From VBAS01 sp035318985 (GTDB lineage Bacteria; Bacteroidota; Bacteroidia; Chitinophagales; Chitinophagaceae): a stretch of 64,000 nt of DNA. Of the stretch, positions 35,039 through 44,418 are shown in pieces. The translations under genes and the position numbers were made by a program. The stretch's first letter is position 1. Every line of letters starts with the position of its first letter. The notes beneath the pieces were generated by a model. It was not told where the DNA came from, made no database searches, and saw only the letters and a list, made by a program, of their open reading frames with translations. Location: positions 1 to 64,000 of the forward strand of contig DATHDP010000131.1 of NCBI GenBank assembly GCA_035318985.1. The letters are read 5' to 3'.

Positions 35039-35569
35039 TTAATAAGCAGCCCAGGATTTATTTTGTTTTAATTCAGATTCGATTTTTATAAGCCATTCTT
35101 CCTGTTTTGCTTTATTGCGGCTATAATCTGTTTCATCATCATATTGCTGTTGAAACTTTTCTTTTCCTTCAACAACAGATTTATAAATGGCTGTAAGATC
35201 CTTTTGAAATGTAGTTTTGTTGTATTGATACTCGCTTACGGATCTATATAACTGCCGGGCAAAAATTTCGGCAATATCAAAATGTCCTTGTTCGTGTTTT
35301 AAAATCCAGTCATTCTTTACCAAACCCCAAGATTTATTTTTTTCAAACCAACAATCGATCTTGTAAGTTATTTTGCCATTGGCAAAATTGTATGAAAAAC
35401 CAAGATGAGTGGTGGTCATTGCGGCTGTGCTTCCCATTTTCAATGGTTCTGCTTTAAAATCATCCCATATCAACTTCCTGTTTTCATTCCACTTTATAAG
35501 ATCTTCTTCCCTCGGTAATAGGAGGAGTAGCGGGAAGATGAAAGCCGTCACAAAAAATGATCTGTTCAT
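35039..35569 (-). CDS. DUF922-like putative exported zinc protease
   Basis: 176-aa protein with an N-terminal hydrophobic signal. The DUF922 pattern is visible: NRKLIWDDFKAEP near the start, and a metalloprotease-like HEQGHFDIAEIFARQL motif (HExGH) at about residues 91-95. The C-terminal half is helical and charged. Members are proposed Zn-dependent proteases without known substrates. The active-site motif is intact. Confidence 0.8.
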   Translation of the reverse strand: MNRSFFVTAFIFPLLLLLPREEDLIKWNENRKLIWDDFKAEPLKMGSTAAMTTTHLGFSYNFANGKITYKIDCWFEKNKSWGLVKNDWILKHEQGHFDIAEIFARQLYRSVSEYQYNKTTFQKDLTAIYKSVVEGKEKFQQQYDDETDYSRNKAKQEEWLIKIESELKQNKSWAAY

Positions 35570-35623
35570 AGCTATAATAGCAGCAAGTTGGTGAATAAAT
35601 CTTAAAGAGAATCTTAAAATTAA

Positions 35624-35648
35624 AAACCCCGCAATGAATGCGGGGTTT
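35624..35648 (-). terminator. Intrinsic terminator after pckA
   Basis: AAACCCCGCA and TGCGGGGTTT form a 10-bp stem with a 5-base loop. On the minus strand it is followed by TT-rich sequence, 24 bp after the pckA stop. Confidence 0.82.
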
Positions 35649-35671
35649 AGGCAAGCAACAATTGAGCTTAG

Positions 35672-37276
35672 TTATATTTTTGGAGCAGCTGCAAGCACTT
35701 CTTCGGAAATTCCGGCTGCATATCTTTCAAAATTCTTTACAAACAATCCTCCGAGACATTTTGCTTTTTCATCATACGCATTTGTATCAGCCCATGTATT
35801 TCTTGGATTTAAAACTTTAACCGGAACATTTGGACAACTAGTCGGCATGGCCACACCAAAGACCTCATGATTTTCATAATTCACATTATCAAGTTTACCT
35901 TCCAATGCTGCAGTTATCATTGCACGGGTATGAGATAATTTGATCCTTTTACCAACGCCATAAGAACCGCCAGTCCAGCCAGTATTGATCAACCAAACAT
36001 TCACTTTGTGCTCCTGCATTTTTTTGCCAAGTATCATTGCATATTTTCCAGGATGTAATGGAAGGAACGGAGCTCCAAAGCATGCACTGAAAGTTGGCTT
36101 TGGCTCAGTAACTCCAGTTTCAGTGCCGGCTACTTTAGCTGTGTAACCACTAATAAACTGATACATCGCCTGGCCCGGGGTAAGTTTTGATATTGGCGGC
36201 AGCACACCAAATGCATCGCAGGTTAAAAAGAAAATATTTTTTGGTAAGCCACCGATGGATGGCTCCTGCGCATTACTGATAAAATTTATCGGATAAGAAA
36301 CTCTTGTATTTTCAGTAACCGATCCGTCATCAAAATTTATTTTATTAGTACCCGGATAAAATTTTGTGTTTTCAACCAATGCCCCGTGACGAATTGCCTG
36401 GTAGATCTCTGGTTCTTTTTCTTCGGTCAGGTGAATGCATTTTGCATAACAACCGCCTTCAAAGTTGAAAATGTCATCAGCTGTCCATGCATGTTCATCA
36501 TCACCGATCAGCATGCGATTTGGATCTGCGCTTAAAGTTGTTTTGCCTGTGCCACTTAATCCAAAGAAAATAGCAGTGTCCCCATTTTCTCCCATGTTTG
36601 CACTGCAATGCATGCTCAGCACATTTTTTTCCTGTGGTAAAATATAATTCAGGATGGTGAAAATTCCTTTTTTCATTTCACCGGTATAACCAGAGCCTGC
36701 GATCAGGATCGTTTTATGTTTAAAAGAAACAAGAGAAACGTTATGCTGCCTTATTCCACATTCTTCCGCATCCAGCTTTAATTCGGGACATGATATTACA
36801 TGCCATTCAGGTTTAAAGTTTTCAAGCTCTTCCTCAGTGGGTCTTAAAAACATATTGTATGCAAAAAGATTGCTCCATGGTTTTTCATTTACTACACGAA
36901 TATTGAGATGATAGCGGGGATCAGCACAAGCATAGCAATCTCTTACCCATAACTCCGGAAGTTTTTCCAGGTAATCGATCATTTTTTTATAAATGATCTG
37001 ATAATATTTTTCATCAACAGGGATATTAAATTCATTCCAATGAACCGTGTTTTCGGTGACCTCATCCTTAACTATGAACTTATCTTTTGGACTGCGACCT
37101 GTAAACTCACCAGTTTGTATTACCAATGCACCAGTGTCAGATAAAACACCTTCTCCAAGTCGAAGGGTGTCAAGAATTAGATCGCCGGGGCAGGTTTGAT
37201 AATGAACATTTTCTGAAAATTTTAAAACAGACTTCATGAGATTTTTGGTAGGAAAAGGAATAGTCGGAACAGACAT
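35672..37276 (-). CDS. pckA: Phosphoenolpyruvate carboxykinase (ATP)
   Basis: Interconverts oxaloacetate and PEP with ATP, the entry to gluconeogenesis, in the cytosol. The P-loop GLSGTGKTTLSADPNR and metal site IGDDEHAW are intact. The substrate-binding RSPKDKFIV and QTGEFTGR segments are also typical. The frame runs to 37354, but ATG 37276 (MSVPTIPFPTKNLMKS) is chosen because a TACCTTTG promoter box lies at 37302-37309. That leaves 534 aa, normal for the family. Confidence 0.95.
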   Translation of the reverse strand: MSVPTIPFPTKNLMKSVLKFSENVHYQTCPGDLILDTLRLGEGVLSDTGALVIQTGEFTGRSPKDKFIVKDEVTENTVHWNEFNIPVDEKYYQIIYKKMIDYLEKLPELWVRDCYACADPRYHLNIRVVNEKPWSNLFAYNMFLRPTEEELENFKPEWHVISCPELKLDAEECGIRQHNVSLVSFKHKTILIAGSGYTGEMKKGIFTILNYILPQEKNVLSMHCSANMGENGDTAIFFGLSGTGKTTLSADPNRMLIGDDEHAWTADDIFNFEGGCYAKCIHLTEEKEPEIYQAIRHGALVENTKFYPGTNKINFDDGSVTENTRVSYPINFISNAQEPSIGGLPKNIFFLTCDAFGVLPPISKLTPGQAMYQFISGYTAKVAGTETGVTEPKPTFSACFGAPFLPLHPGKYAMILGKKMQEHKVNVWLINTGWTGGSYGVGKRIKLSHTRAMITAALEGKLDNVNYENHEVFGVAMPTSCPNVPVKVLNPRNTWADTNAYDEKAKCLGGLFVKNFERYAAGISEEVLAAAPKI

Positions 37277-37301
37277 AGCCAAGCTTTTTTTGTGTTGACG
37301 G

Positions 37302-37334
37302 CAAAGGTAGGGCACAAACCCTATTCGAAACAAA
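37302..37334 (-). promoter_or_regulatory. Bacteroidota-type promoter of pckA
   Basis: On the minus strand TTTG, a spacer of about 21 bases, then TACCTTTG (37309-37302), 25 bp before ATG 37276. The spacer is slightly longer than consensus. It marks the upstream frame extension as non-coding. Confidence 0.5.
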
Positions 37335-37523
37335 CAAGTGTTCGTAATACACATTATAACGTCACGACCTTAAAAATAGCCTACTGCTAAAAGTCATTGA
37401 TTAATAGTACTATTGCAAAAGCAGGAGTTGAAATTTTTTTTCTTGGCGTTTTATCAACTTCTGGGGAAAACGACGGGTTAGTGACAAAGCCTCCGGGCTT
37501 ATCTTTAAAAAATAATTTTTATA

Positions 37524-38813
37524 ATGAAATACCTTCCACTGAATTCAGAGATCTTTATCCAAAACAGGCAAAGGTTTATAAAAGAGATGGCGCCTAATTC
37601 GATCGCCATTTTTAATAGCAACGATGAGTTGCCAATGAATGCCGATGCACTTCATAAATTCAAACAAAACTCCGATCTGTTTTGGCTAACCGGTGTGATA
37701 CAGGAAGACAGCATGCTGATCCTTTTTCCAGATAACACTGAAAAAAAATTCCGCGAAGTACTTGTGTTGGTTCGTCCAAACGAATTAAAAGAAAAATGGG
37801 ACGGTAAAAGATTACGTAAAGAAGAAGCAACTGCAGCTTCAGGTATTGAGAATATTGTTTGGCTTGACAGTATCGAACCTTTATTACAAAAATGGATACA
37901 CTGGAGTGATAATATTTATTTAAATACAAATGAACATGATCGCAAGGCCAATTGGGTGCCGGTGAGAGACTATCGTTATGCTGAGGAAATGAAAAGAAAA
38001 TATCCTTTGCATAATTACAAGCGCAGTGCACAAATTTTAAAAAGACTTCGTGCAATAAAAACTCCATTGGAAATTGAAGTGTTGCAGAAAGCGATTGATA
38101 TAACTGATAATACTTTCCGGCGTTTACTTCAATTTATAAAACCTGGCGTATGGGAATATGAGATAGAAGCCGAGATCTTTCATTCTTTTTTGATGCAAAG
38201 AGCTACTGGTGCTGCTTACGGAAGTATTATTGCCAGCGGTGATAGAGCAAGAACATTGCATTATGTTTCCAACAACCAGGAATGCAAGAACGGAGAAATG
38301 ATATTGATGGATTTTGGCGCTGAGTACGGTGGGTATAATGCAGACCTCACAAGAACAATTCCGGTGAATGGAAAATTTACAGCCAGACAGAAAAAAATTT
38401 ATAACACATGCCTTGATCTTCATAATCGTTGTAAAGAATTGTTGAAACCCGGCATTTCAATTATGGAGTATCATGAAAAAGCAGGAGATGTTGCTACAGA
38501 ATTATTTTTGAAAGCAGGCTTGTTAAAAAAATCAGATGTAAAAAATGAAGATCCTGATAACAAGGCGTACCGAAAATATCTTTATCACGGTATTTCACAT
38601 CATCTGGGTGTTGATGTTCACGATCTTGGTACAATGACAGAACCAATAAAGCCGGGAATGGTATTTACAGTTGAGCCCGGTATTTATATTGAACAAGAAG
38701 GAATGGGTATCCGGATTGAAAACAATGTTTGGATCACAAAGAATGGTAATAAAGACCTGATGAAAAATATTCCTATAACTGTGGAAGAAATAGAGTCATT
38801 GATGAAAAAATAG
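37524..38813 (+). CDS. pepP: Xaa-Pro aminopeptidase (M24B)
   Basis: Metallopeptidase that removes N-terminal residues before proline. The N-terminal creatinase-like domain covers about 1-170. The pita-bread catalytic domain has the five expected metal ligands: two Asp in LMDFGAEYGGYNADLTR, His in YHGISHHLGVDVHD, Glu in VEPGIYIEQEG and Glu in GIRIENNVW. Length is 429 aa, typical. The 247-bp gap upstream carries the divergent pckA promoter and no other gene. Confidence 0.93.
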   Translation: MKYLPLNSEIFIQNRQRFIKEMAPNSIAIFNSNDELPMNADALHKFKQNSDLFWLTGVIQEDSMLILFPDNTEKKFREVLVLVRPNELKEKWDGKRLRKEEATAASGIENIVWLDSIEPLLQKWIHWSDNIYLNTNEHDRKANWVPVRDYRYAEEMKRKYPLHNYKRSAQILKRLRAIKTPLEIEVLQKAIDITDNTFRRLLQFIKPGVWEYEIEAEIFHSFLMQRATGAAYGSIIASGDRARTLHYVSNNQECKNGEMILMDFGAEYGGYNADLTRTIPVNGKFTARQKKIYNTCLDLHNRCKELLKPGISIMEYHEKAGDVATELFLKAGLLKKSDVKNEDPDNKAYRKYLYHGISHHLGVDVHDLGTMTEPIKPGMVFTVEPGIYIEQEGMGIRIENNVWITKNGNKDLMKNIPITVEEIESLMKK

Positions 38814-38860
38814 TCCACAGACCACGATCGACAGTCCACAGTAAAAATGAAATCTAAGAC

Positions 38861-39631
38861 ATGAAGCAGATCCCGAACCTCTTTACTTTAATTAATCTTT
38901 TTCTTGGCGCCACTGCCATCATTTTTATTTTACAAACAGGGCAAGCAATTGCATTCATAAATAATGAAGGCTATACAATGGTTGACCTGCCTGAGAAGAT
39001 CACATGGGGGGCACTTCTAATTTTTTGTGCGGCAATTGTAGATTTTCTTGATGGTTTTATTGCCCGACTATTCAAAGCAACATCGCCAATGGGAAAACAA
39101 TTGGATTCTTTAAGCGATGTGGTAAGTTTTGGTGTAGCACCTGCGCTGATCATATATCAATTATTAAGGATCAGCTATGCACGGGAAGAAAACGGCCTTG
39201 ATGTTTCTATTGCTTTTCTTTTACCGGCGTTAATATTTGCATGCGCAGCAGCATGGCGCTTAGCAAAATTTAATTTAGATGAATCCCAACAATATTCTTT
39301 TAAAGGATTACCTACACCAGCGGCTGGACTTTTTGTTGCAGCATTGCCCTTGATCCTTCATTTTCCGTCAGCGACAATTAATGTTACCGATTACATAATT
39401 AATAAATGGGTACTTTATTTAATAATTCTCCTTCTTTCATTTTTAATGGTAAGCAATTTGCCCTTAATGAGTTTTAAGTTTAAAGACTATGGTCTTAAAA
39501 ATAATTTGTCAAAATACTTATTAATAATAGGCGGAATTCTTGCTGCCATTTTTTTACAATGGATGGCAGTTCCGATATTACTCGTGGCTTATGTTATTGT
39601 ATCTTTGGCCCTTAAAAATAAATCCGCATGA
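38861..39631 (+). CDS. pssA: CDP-diacylglycerol-serine O-phosphatidyltransferase
   Basis: Inner-membrane enzyme making phosphatidylserine from CDP-diacylglycerol and serine, the precursor of phosphatidylethanolamine. The CDP-alcohol phosphatidyltransferase motif is complete: VDFLDGFIARLF, then SPMGKQLDSLSDVVSFG. Several membrane helices follow. Length is 256 aa. Its stop overlaps the purS start by 4 bp (ATGA). Short direct AGTCCACAG words fill the 47 bp after pepP. Confidence 0.92.
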   Translation: MKQIPNLFTLINLFLGATAIIFILQTGQAIAFINNEGYTMVDLPEKITWGALLIFCAAIVDFLDGFIARLFKATSPMGKQLDSLSDVVSFGVAPALIIYQLLRISYAREENGLDVSIAFLLPALIFACAAAWRLAKFNLDESQQYSFKGLPTPAAGLFVAALPLILHFPSATINVTDYIINKWVLYLIILLLSFLMVSNLPLMSFKFKDYGLKNNLSKYLLIIGGILAAIFLQWMAVPILLVAYVIVSLALKNKSA

Positions 39632-39873
39632 CATATACGGTTCAGATAAAAGTGATGCCTTTAAAAGAATTACTTGATCCGCAAGGCAAGGCTGTAATGG
39701 GAGGTCTTCAGAATCTTGGTCTTAATGGCGTAGAAGATGTGAGAGTTGGAAAGAATATTACACTTCAGTTAAATGCGTCATCGTCGGAACAAGCTAAGCA
39801 ACTTGCCGAAGAAGCAAGCAAGAAGTTATTGGCAAATCCTGTGATGGAATATTTTGAGGTGTCAGTAAATTAG
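39628..39873 (+). CDS. purS: Phosphoribosylformylglycinamidine synthase subunit PurS
   Basis: Small subunit of the three-part FGAM synthase (PurS-PurQ-PurL) in purine synthesis. The 81 aa show the family pattern: YTVQIKVMPLKELLDPQGKA, then LGLNGVEDVRVGKNITLQL and ASKKLLANPVMEYFEV. purQ and purL are not in the window. Translation is likely coupled to pssA through the 4-bp overlap. Confidence 0.93.
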   Translation: MTYTVQIKVMPLKELLDPQGKAVMGGLQNLGLNGVEDVRVGKNITLQLNASSSEQAKQLAEEASKKLLANPVMEYFEVSVN

Positions 39874-39895
39874 AATATTGGCACATTAGCATATC

Positions 39896-40561
39896 ATGCT
39901 CTATATCGTTCCTACTCCGATCGGAAATTTAAAAGATATTACTCTCAGGGCATTGGATGTTTTGAAGGAGGTTGATCTTATTCTTGCAGAAGATACACGA
40001 ACATCTTCTCATTTATTAAATCATTACCAGGTTACAAAACCAATTTCACCTTTTCACCAGCACAATGAGCACAAGGTGTTACAACACTTAGTTGATCAAT
40101 TGGCGTCAGGAAAAAAAATGGCTTTAGTAACTGATGCTGGTACACCCGGTATCTCTGATCCTGCGTTTTTATTAATAAGAGAATGCATAAAGAATGATAT
40201 CAAGGTAGAATGTTTGCCCGGCGCCACTGCATTTGTGCCAGCGTTGGTCAATAGCGGCATTCCAACTAACCGATTTGTGTTTGAAGGCTTTCTTCCTTTA
40301 AAAAAAGGAAGGCAGACTCTTTTAAAATCATTGGTTGAAGAAGAAAGAACAATGATCTTTTATGAATCACCAATGCGGCTTGTAAAAACGCTGGAAGAAT
40401 TTATTCAATTTTTTGGCGAAGACAGGCAATGTTGTGTTAGCCGTGAGCTTACCAAAATGTTTGAGGAGAATAAAAGGGGAACATTAAAAGATGTGTGTGA
40501 TCATTTCAAGAAAAAAATTGTAAAAGGGGAAATTGTCATCATCATTCAAGGAAAAAATTAA
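39896..40561 (+). CDS. rsmI: 16S rRNA (cytidine(1402)-2'-O)-methyltransferase
   Basis: Tetrapyrrole-methylase-fold enzyme that 2'-O-methylates C1402 of 16S rRNA. Landmarks are YIVPTPIGNLKDITLRAL, ILAEDTRTSSHLL, VTDAGTPGISDPAF, CLPGATAFVPALV and FYESPMRLVKTL. Length is 221 aa, at the short end since some members carry an extra C-terminal domain. It is the last gene of the housekeeping block before the eCIS cluster. Confidence 0.95.
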   Translation: MLYIVPTPIGNLKDITLRALDVLKEVDLILAEDTRTSSHLLNHYQVTKPISPFHQHNEHKVLQHLVDQLASGKKMALVTDAGTPGISDPAFLLIRECIKNDIKVECLPGATAFVPALVNSGIPTNRFVFEGFLPLKKGRQTLLKSLVEEERTMIFYESPMRLVKTLEEFIQFFGEDRQCCVSRELTKMFEENKRGTLKDVCDHFKKKIVKGEIVIIIQGKN

Positions 40562-40618
40562 TTCATCTCTATAGTAAATGCCAGTAGAAAAATTCCTGCG
40601 TAAAAATTAATTTATTGT

Positions 40619-40634
40619 TACCACTAAAGTGGTA
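40619..40634 (+). terminator. Possible weak hairpin between rsmI and the eCIS cluster
   Basis: TACCAC-TAAA-GTGGTA forms a 6-bp stem followed by TTGTTTAGT. It is only moderately stable. The 40562-40751 gap shows no clean promoter; TATCTTTC near 40683-40690 is the closest -7-like box. Confidence 0.35.
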
Positions 40635-40751
40635 TTGTTTAGTATTAAACTCTATCTGTATATTCGTTATCCATCTTCTGATATCTTTCCAAAAACCATA
40701 AAGGCAACGATAGTAGTGCAAATTTTCAAATAATTTTTTCAAGCACTGCTG

Positions 40752-41342
40752 ATGATAAAAGAAGCGCTTTCATTTCTTGAAAGGGAGCTAAAAAATTATC
40801 TTTCTGTAAAGCTCAATTCAGGAAGTGAAGAAATTATTAAGGTCGGCAACATTGCAAAGGTGCTGGATGGTGACGGTGATACAGCTACTAATGCAGCCCG
40901 TGCATTAATTTCTATTGTCAATATTGAAGAAGACAGACTTTCAAAATCTCCTGACAACTACAGGCGATCTGATGATAAGATCGTTTATAAGAATCCCAAA
41001 ATTTACCTCAATCTCTATCTTCTAATAACAGCGAAGCAGACTGATTACAGTGAAGCATTGAAAGTACTTTCATTTATTATCCAGTTTTTCCAGCATAAAT
41101 ATGTTTTTGATACACAGAATAGCCCTCTTCTTGATCCTAAGATAGAACGTCTCGTGTTGGATCTTCATACACTGAATTTTGAACAGATGAATCACCTCTG
41201 GGGTATACTTGGCGGAAAGTATGTGCCCAGTGTATTATATAAAATGCGTGTAGTTAGTATTGAAGAAGAAGTGGAAGATTCAATTGGCGAACCAATTATG
41301 GAGATCGGAATAAATACGATCGGCAAACCACAAGTATCATGA
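40752..41342 (+). CDS. eCIS cap/terminator-type protein, DUF4255 (Pvc16-like)
   Basis: First gene of the contractile injection cluster, 196 aa. DUF4255/Pvc16_N proteins cap or terminate the sheath-tube assembly at the distal end in PVC-like particles. Matching features are the N-terminal IKEALSFLERELKNYL, the segment ALISIVNIEEDRLSKSPDN, the PKIYLNLYLLITAKQTDY strand and the helix LHTLNFEQMNHLWGILGGKY. It overlaps the next gene by 4 bp (ATGA), so translation is probably coupled. Structural role is inferred from the family. Confidence 0.88.
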   Translation: MIKEALSFLERELKNYLSVKLNSGSEEIIKVGNIAKVLDGDGDTATNAARALISIVNIEEDRLSKSPDNYRRSDDKIVYKNPKIYLNLYLLITAKQTDYSEALKVLSFIIQFFQHKYVFDTQNSPLLDPKIERLVLDLHTLNFEQMNHLWGILGGKYVPSVLYKMRVVSIEEEVEDSIGEPIMEIGINTIGKPQVS

Positions 41343-42553
41343 CATCGGCATATAAAATATTATTTACGATCACTCTCAGGCATGACTATTATACTAATAA
41401 AGCATGCAACGATTTTGTTGTTAAGCCGACAACGGAGTGTATTCAATTATTAAACCAGTATCATTTAATATTCAGGCAGGCAGGTAATAAGGTTATTATT
41501 CTCACGCCAGCAGATGCTGGTAAACCTTCCATTGAGATTTCAACAGGAATTATTTTCCGCTTTTATCTTTTTTGTGAAAATGTTTATTTCATTCATTTTA
41601 CTAATTGGGATCAGGATAATTATAATAATAAAAAATTTTATGCTACAAATCAGCATAACAATTTTTCAGAATCTGATCGCTATCTCTCGATCGCTTTACC
41701 CAATTATGATGACAAGGTCACTTACCACCAGGGAAGCATAATAGTAAATGTGCAAAAGGAAGTAAATGAAAGTCTCCAGGAAAATCCTGCAGGTACAAAA
41801 AGCAAGCCTTTATCCGATAAAAATTTTTGGAAACAACTTACTGATAACAAGATTCAATATTGCACAACGGATAATCTTATTGATTTTACACAAAACTTAT
41901 TGCCACTTGTAATGCTCCAGGGTGCTAAAATAAAAGTGGAAGCCTTTGATAATTCAAAAGGGGAGTTTAAGAAAATGATCCTTGATCATACCGTGAATAA
42001 TTTAAGTGAAACACAGAGAATATTTTCCATCTTATCTGCAGGCAGGTATAAATTAACTGTAAATGGAGATGAGCAAACGATCTATTACGATGCTGATCCA
42101 TTCGCCAAAAAATCATGGGGTATTATTGAAATTCATCATGCTGATGACCTGTCAAAGGAAATGCAAATACTGGATGCAGGAAAATTACCAACAGACAAAA
42201 ATGACTCAACAAAACTGACCCCTCGGAATTTTATTATTCATTTCCGTAATCGTTCTGTTTTATGGAAATATAATCTTCGACTAATGAAAGATAGTTATTC
42301 GATCAGTGATAGTTCGGCTAATAAAATTTCATTTGAAAAAAAAGATGCCGCATTTATTTCAAAGGAGCCAATTCCTTTGTCTGAGGAGCCGATTAAAACA
42401 TTTGTACTAAAAAAAGATAATACTGCATTGATAGATGTATTAAAAAATCCGGCCTTTTATAAACTAAACTCATTTGAAAAGCCAGATCCCTTTGATGCGC
42501 AAAACAAGAAAACGATAAAATATCTGTGCAGTGAAATGTATTTAACAATTTAA
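41339..42553 (+). CDS. Unrecognised eCIS-cluster protein (404 aa)
   Basis: No family is recognised. The sequence is a mix of strands and polar loops, with no signal peptide or membrane segment and only two or three cysteines. The region about 185-250 (PLVMLQGAKIKVEAFDNSKG... to GRYKLTVNGDE) looks like a carboxypeptidase-regulatory-type beta sandwich. Its place between the DUF4255 and sheath genes, with a 4-bp overlap upstream and 21 bp downstream, ties it to the particle. It could be a second cap component, an assembly factor or a surface decoration. Confidence 0.75.
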   Translation: MTSAYKILFTITLRHDYYTNKACNDFVVKPTTECIQLLNQYHLIFRQAGNKVIILTPADAGKPSIEISTGIIFRFYLFCENVYFIHFTNWDQDNYNNKKFYATNQHNNFSESDRYLSIALPNYDDKVTYHQGSIIVNVQKEVNESLQENPAGTKSKPLSDKNFWKQLTDNKIQYCTTDNLIDFTQNLLPLVMLQGAKIKVEAFDNSKGEFKKMILDHTVNNLSETQRIFSILSAGRYKLTVNGDEQTIYYDADPFAKKSWGIIEIHHADDLSKEMQILDAGKLPTDKNDSTKLTPRNFIIHFRNRSVLWKYNLRLMKDSYSISDSSANKISFEKKDAAFISKEPIPLSEEPIKTFVLKKDNTALIDVLKNPAFYKLNSFEKPDPFDAQNKKTIKYLCSEMYLTI

Positions 42554-42574
42554 AAATATAAAAACCAAATTACC

Positions 42575-44365
42575 ATGGCTACATCGTACAAAACCCCCGG
42601 AGTTTACATAGAAGAGATTGCCAAGTTTCCGCCTTCTGTAGCTGAAGTGGAAACTGCAATTCCTGTATTTGTGGGTCATACCCGCAAAGCAGACCGGATA
42701 ATACCGGATGATCTCAAACAAAAGCCAATTCGTATCACATCGTTCCTGGAATACGAAACGTATTATGGAGATGCATTTTACCAGGAGATCAGCGTTGTTG
42801 TGGATGGTAACAACAACCCGGTAATTGCAAAACCAATAGAGGCATCTCCCTACTTGATGTATCACGCAGTTCGAAATTATTTTGATAATGGTGGTGGGCC
42901 CTGCTATATTTTTTCAGTAGCAATTTATCCTGCCGGTGGTGCAGCCCCGCAAGCAGAATTGTACGATGATAGCAAAGCTTTTTCTGCGTTGACACAGATA
43001 AAGAAAATAGATGAGATCACATTAATTGTTTTTCCTGACCTCGCTGCTTTAAAGAGCACAGATAAGTATTATGACATCTACAAAAAATCTTTGTTACAGT
43101 GCGGTGATCTGAAAGACAGGTTTACGATCCTTGATGTTTTCCCGGCATACCTTGATGAGGAGGATAAAACAAAGGGACTTGATCTTGACAAAAGCATTGA
43201 TACCATCAGGTCGAAGATCGGTACATCGGAATTAAAATATGGTGCAGCATATTTCCCAAATCTTAAAACAACTTATAATTACAGGTACGAGAACAGCAAT
43301 GTAAAATTCAATCATAAAAATGGAGCATCGGATGGGGAATTGGAAGGATTAAGTTATGACGATGCTTTGTTATTTATAAATGCATCTCAGTTGGGAGATG
43401 TAATAAGGACAGCCATGGAAGAAGTGACCAAGGATAATAAAGCCGATAAGATCAGCCTTATCGAAAGATCATGGGAAAATCTACAGTTTTATATGGTAGA
43501 CGAGAATAAAAAGCCGATCGAAGGCGTAGTAAAACCAATACAGGATGATGTTGATAAAGTAATTAAAGAAGTTACTGATACAGATAAATTAACTGATCCA
43601 ACTAAAAAGGGTTTAAATGATGAGATCAAAAAATTCATTGATGCAGTTAATAAAGATAAAATTCAAAAAACTGCAAAGAATGCTACTGTTAATACCAACA
43701 GTACGGAAAAAAATAAACCTCTTTTAAGTGGAATTGTAAACCCTGCTTTTCAATCAAAAGTTTCTGAGGTCATTGGTAAACTGTATGTGGAGTTGCCGCC
43801 TTCAGCTGCAATGGCTGGTGTTTATGCTTATGTTGATAGAACGAGAGGCGTATGGAAAGCCCCGGCTAATGTTACTGTGCAATCTGTCATTGAACCTGTA
43901 TTTAAAGTGAGTGATGCAGAACAAACGGATCTGAATGTTTCTACAACAGGTAAATCAATAAATGTCATTCGCACATTTACAGGACGTGGCGTACAAGTTT
44001 GGGGTGCAAGAACGTTGGCAGGTAATGACAATGAATGGAGATATATTTCTGTCCGTCGTTTCTTCAACATGGTGGAAGAATCAGTTAAAAAGGCAACTGA
44101 ACCTTTTGTATTTGAACCAAACGATGCAAACACATGGATAAAAGTAAAAGGAATGATCGAGAACTTTTTGATACTTCAATGGCGGGCAGGTGCATTGGCC
44201 GGCGCAAAACCAGAACATGCTTTTTACGTTGCTGTAGGGCTTAATCAAACCATGACTGCGTTGGATATCCTTGAAGGAAGGATGATTGTTGAGATAGGAA
44301 TGGCAGCAGTAAGACCAGCTGAGTTTATTATTCTTCGTTTTTCACACAAAATGCAGGAATCATAA
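42575..44365 (+). CDS. Contractile sheath protein (Pvc2/Afp2-like)
   Basis: Phage-tail-sheath-family protein of 596 aa that forms the outer contractile cylinder. The conserved N-terminus is YKTPGVYIEEIAKFPPSVAE, then ETAIPVFVGHT. The C-terminal sheath core has RTFTGRGVQVWGARTL, EWRYISVRRFFNMVEESVK, FEPNDANTWIKVKGMIENFL and IVEIGMAAVRPAEFIILRF. Between about residues 316 and 388 lies a Lys/Asp-rich insert of low complexity, likely surface-exposed. One sheath gene is present here where PVC and Afp clusters have three. Confidence 0.95.
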   Translation: MATSYKTPGVYIEEIAKFPPSVAEVETAIPVFVGHTRKADRIIPDDLKQKPIRITSFLEYETYYGDAFYQEISVVVDGNNNPVIAKPIEASPYLMYHAVRNYFDNGGGPCYIFSVAIYPAGGAAPQAELYDDSKAFSALTQIKKIDEITLIVFPDLAALKSTDKYYDIYKKSLLQCGDLKDRFTILDVFPAYLDEEDKTKGLDLDKSIDTIRSKIGTSELKYGAAYFPNLKTTYNYRYENSNVKFNHKNGASDGELEGLSYDDALLFINASQLGDVIRTAMEEVTKDNKADKISLIERSWENLQFYMVDENKKPIEGVVKPIQDDVDKVIKEVTDTDKLTDPTKKGLNDEIKKFIDAVNKDKIQKTAKNATVNTNSTEKNKPLLSGIVNPAFQSKVSEVIGKLYVELPPSAAMAGVYAYVDRTRGVWKAPANVTVQSVIEPVFKVSDAEQTDLNVSTTGKSINVIRTFTGRGVQVWGARTLAGNDNEWRYISVRRFFNMVEESVKKATEPFVFEPNDANTWIKVKGMIENFLILQWRAGALAGAKPEHAFYVAVGLNQTMTALDILEGRMIVEIGMAAVRPAEFIILRFSHKMQES

Positions 44366-44418
44366 ATCAATAATCGATTAGCAAACAGAAAAATCTTTTA
44401 AACATTTAATTAATTATT

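Noticed and set aside
37277..37354. Upstream extension of PckA
   Set aside because: It contains a TACCTTTG promoter box and lacks family similarity; ATG 37276 gives the normal protein.
37397..37597. 66-aa open frame upstream of pepP
   Set aside because: It overlaps the pepP start in another frame, has low-complexity composition and no family features.
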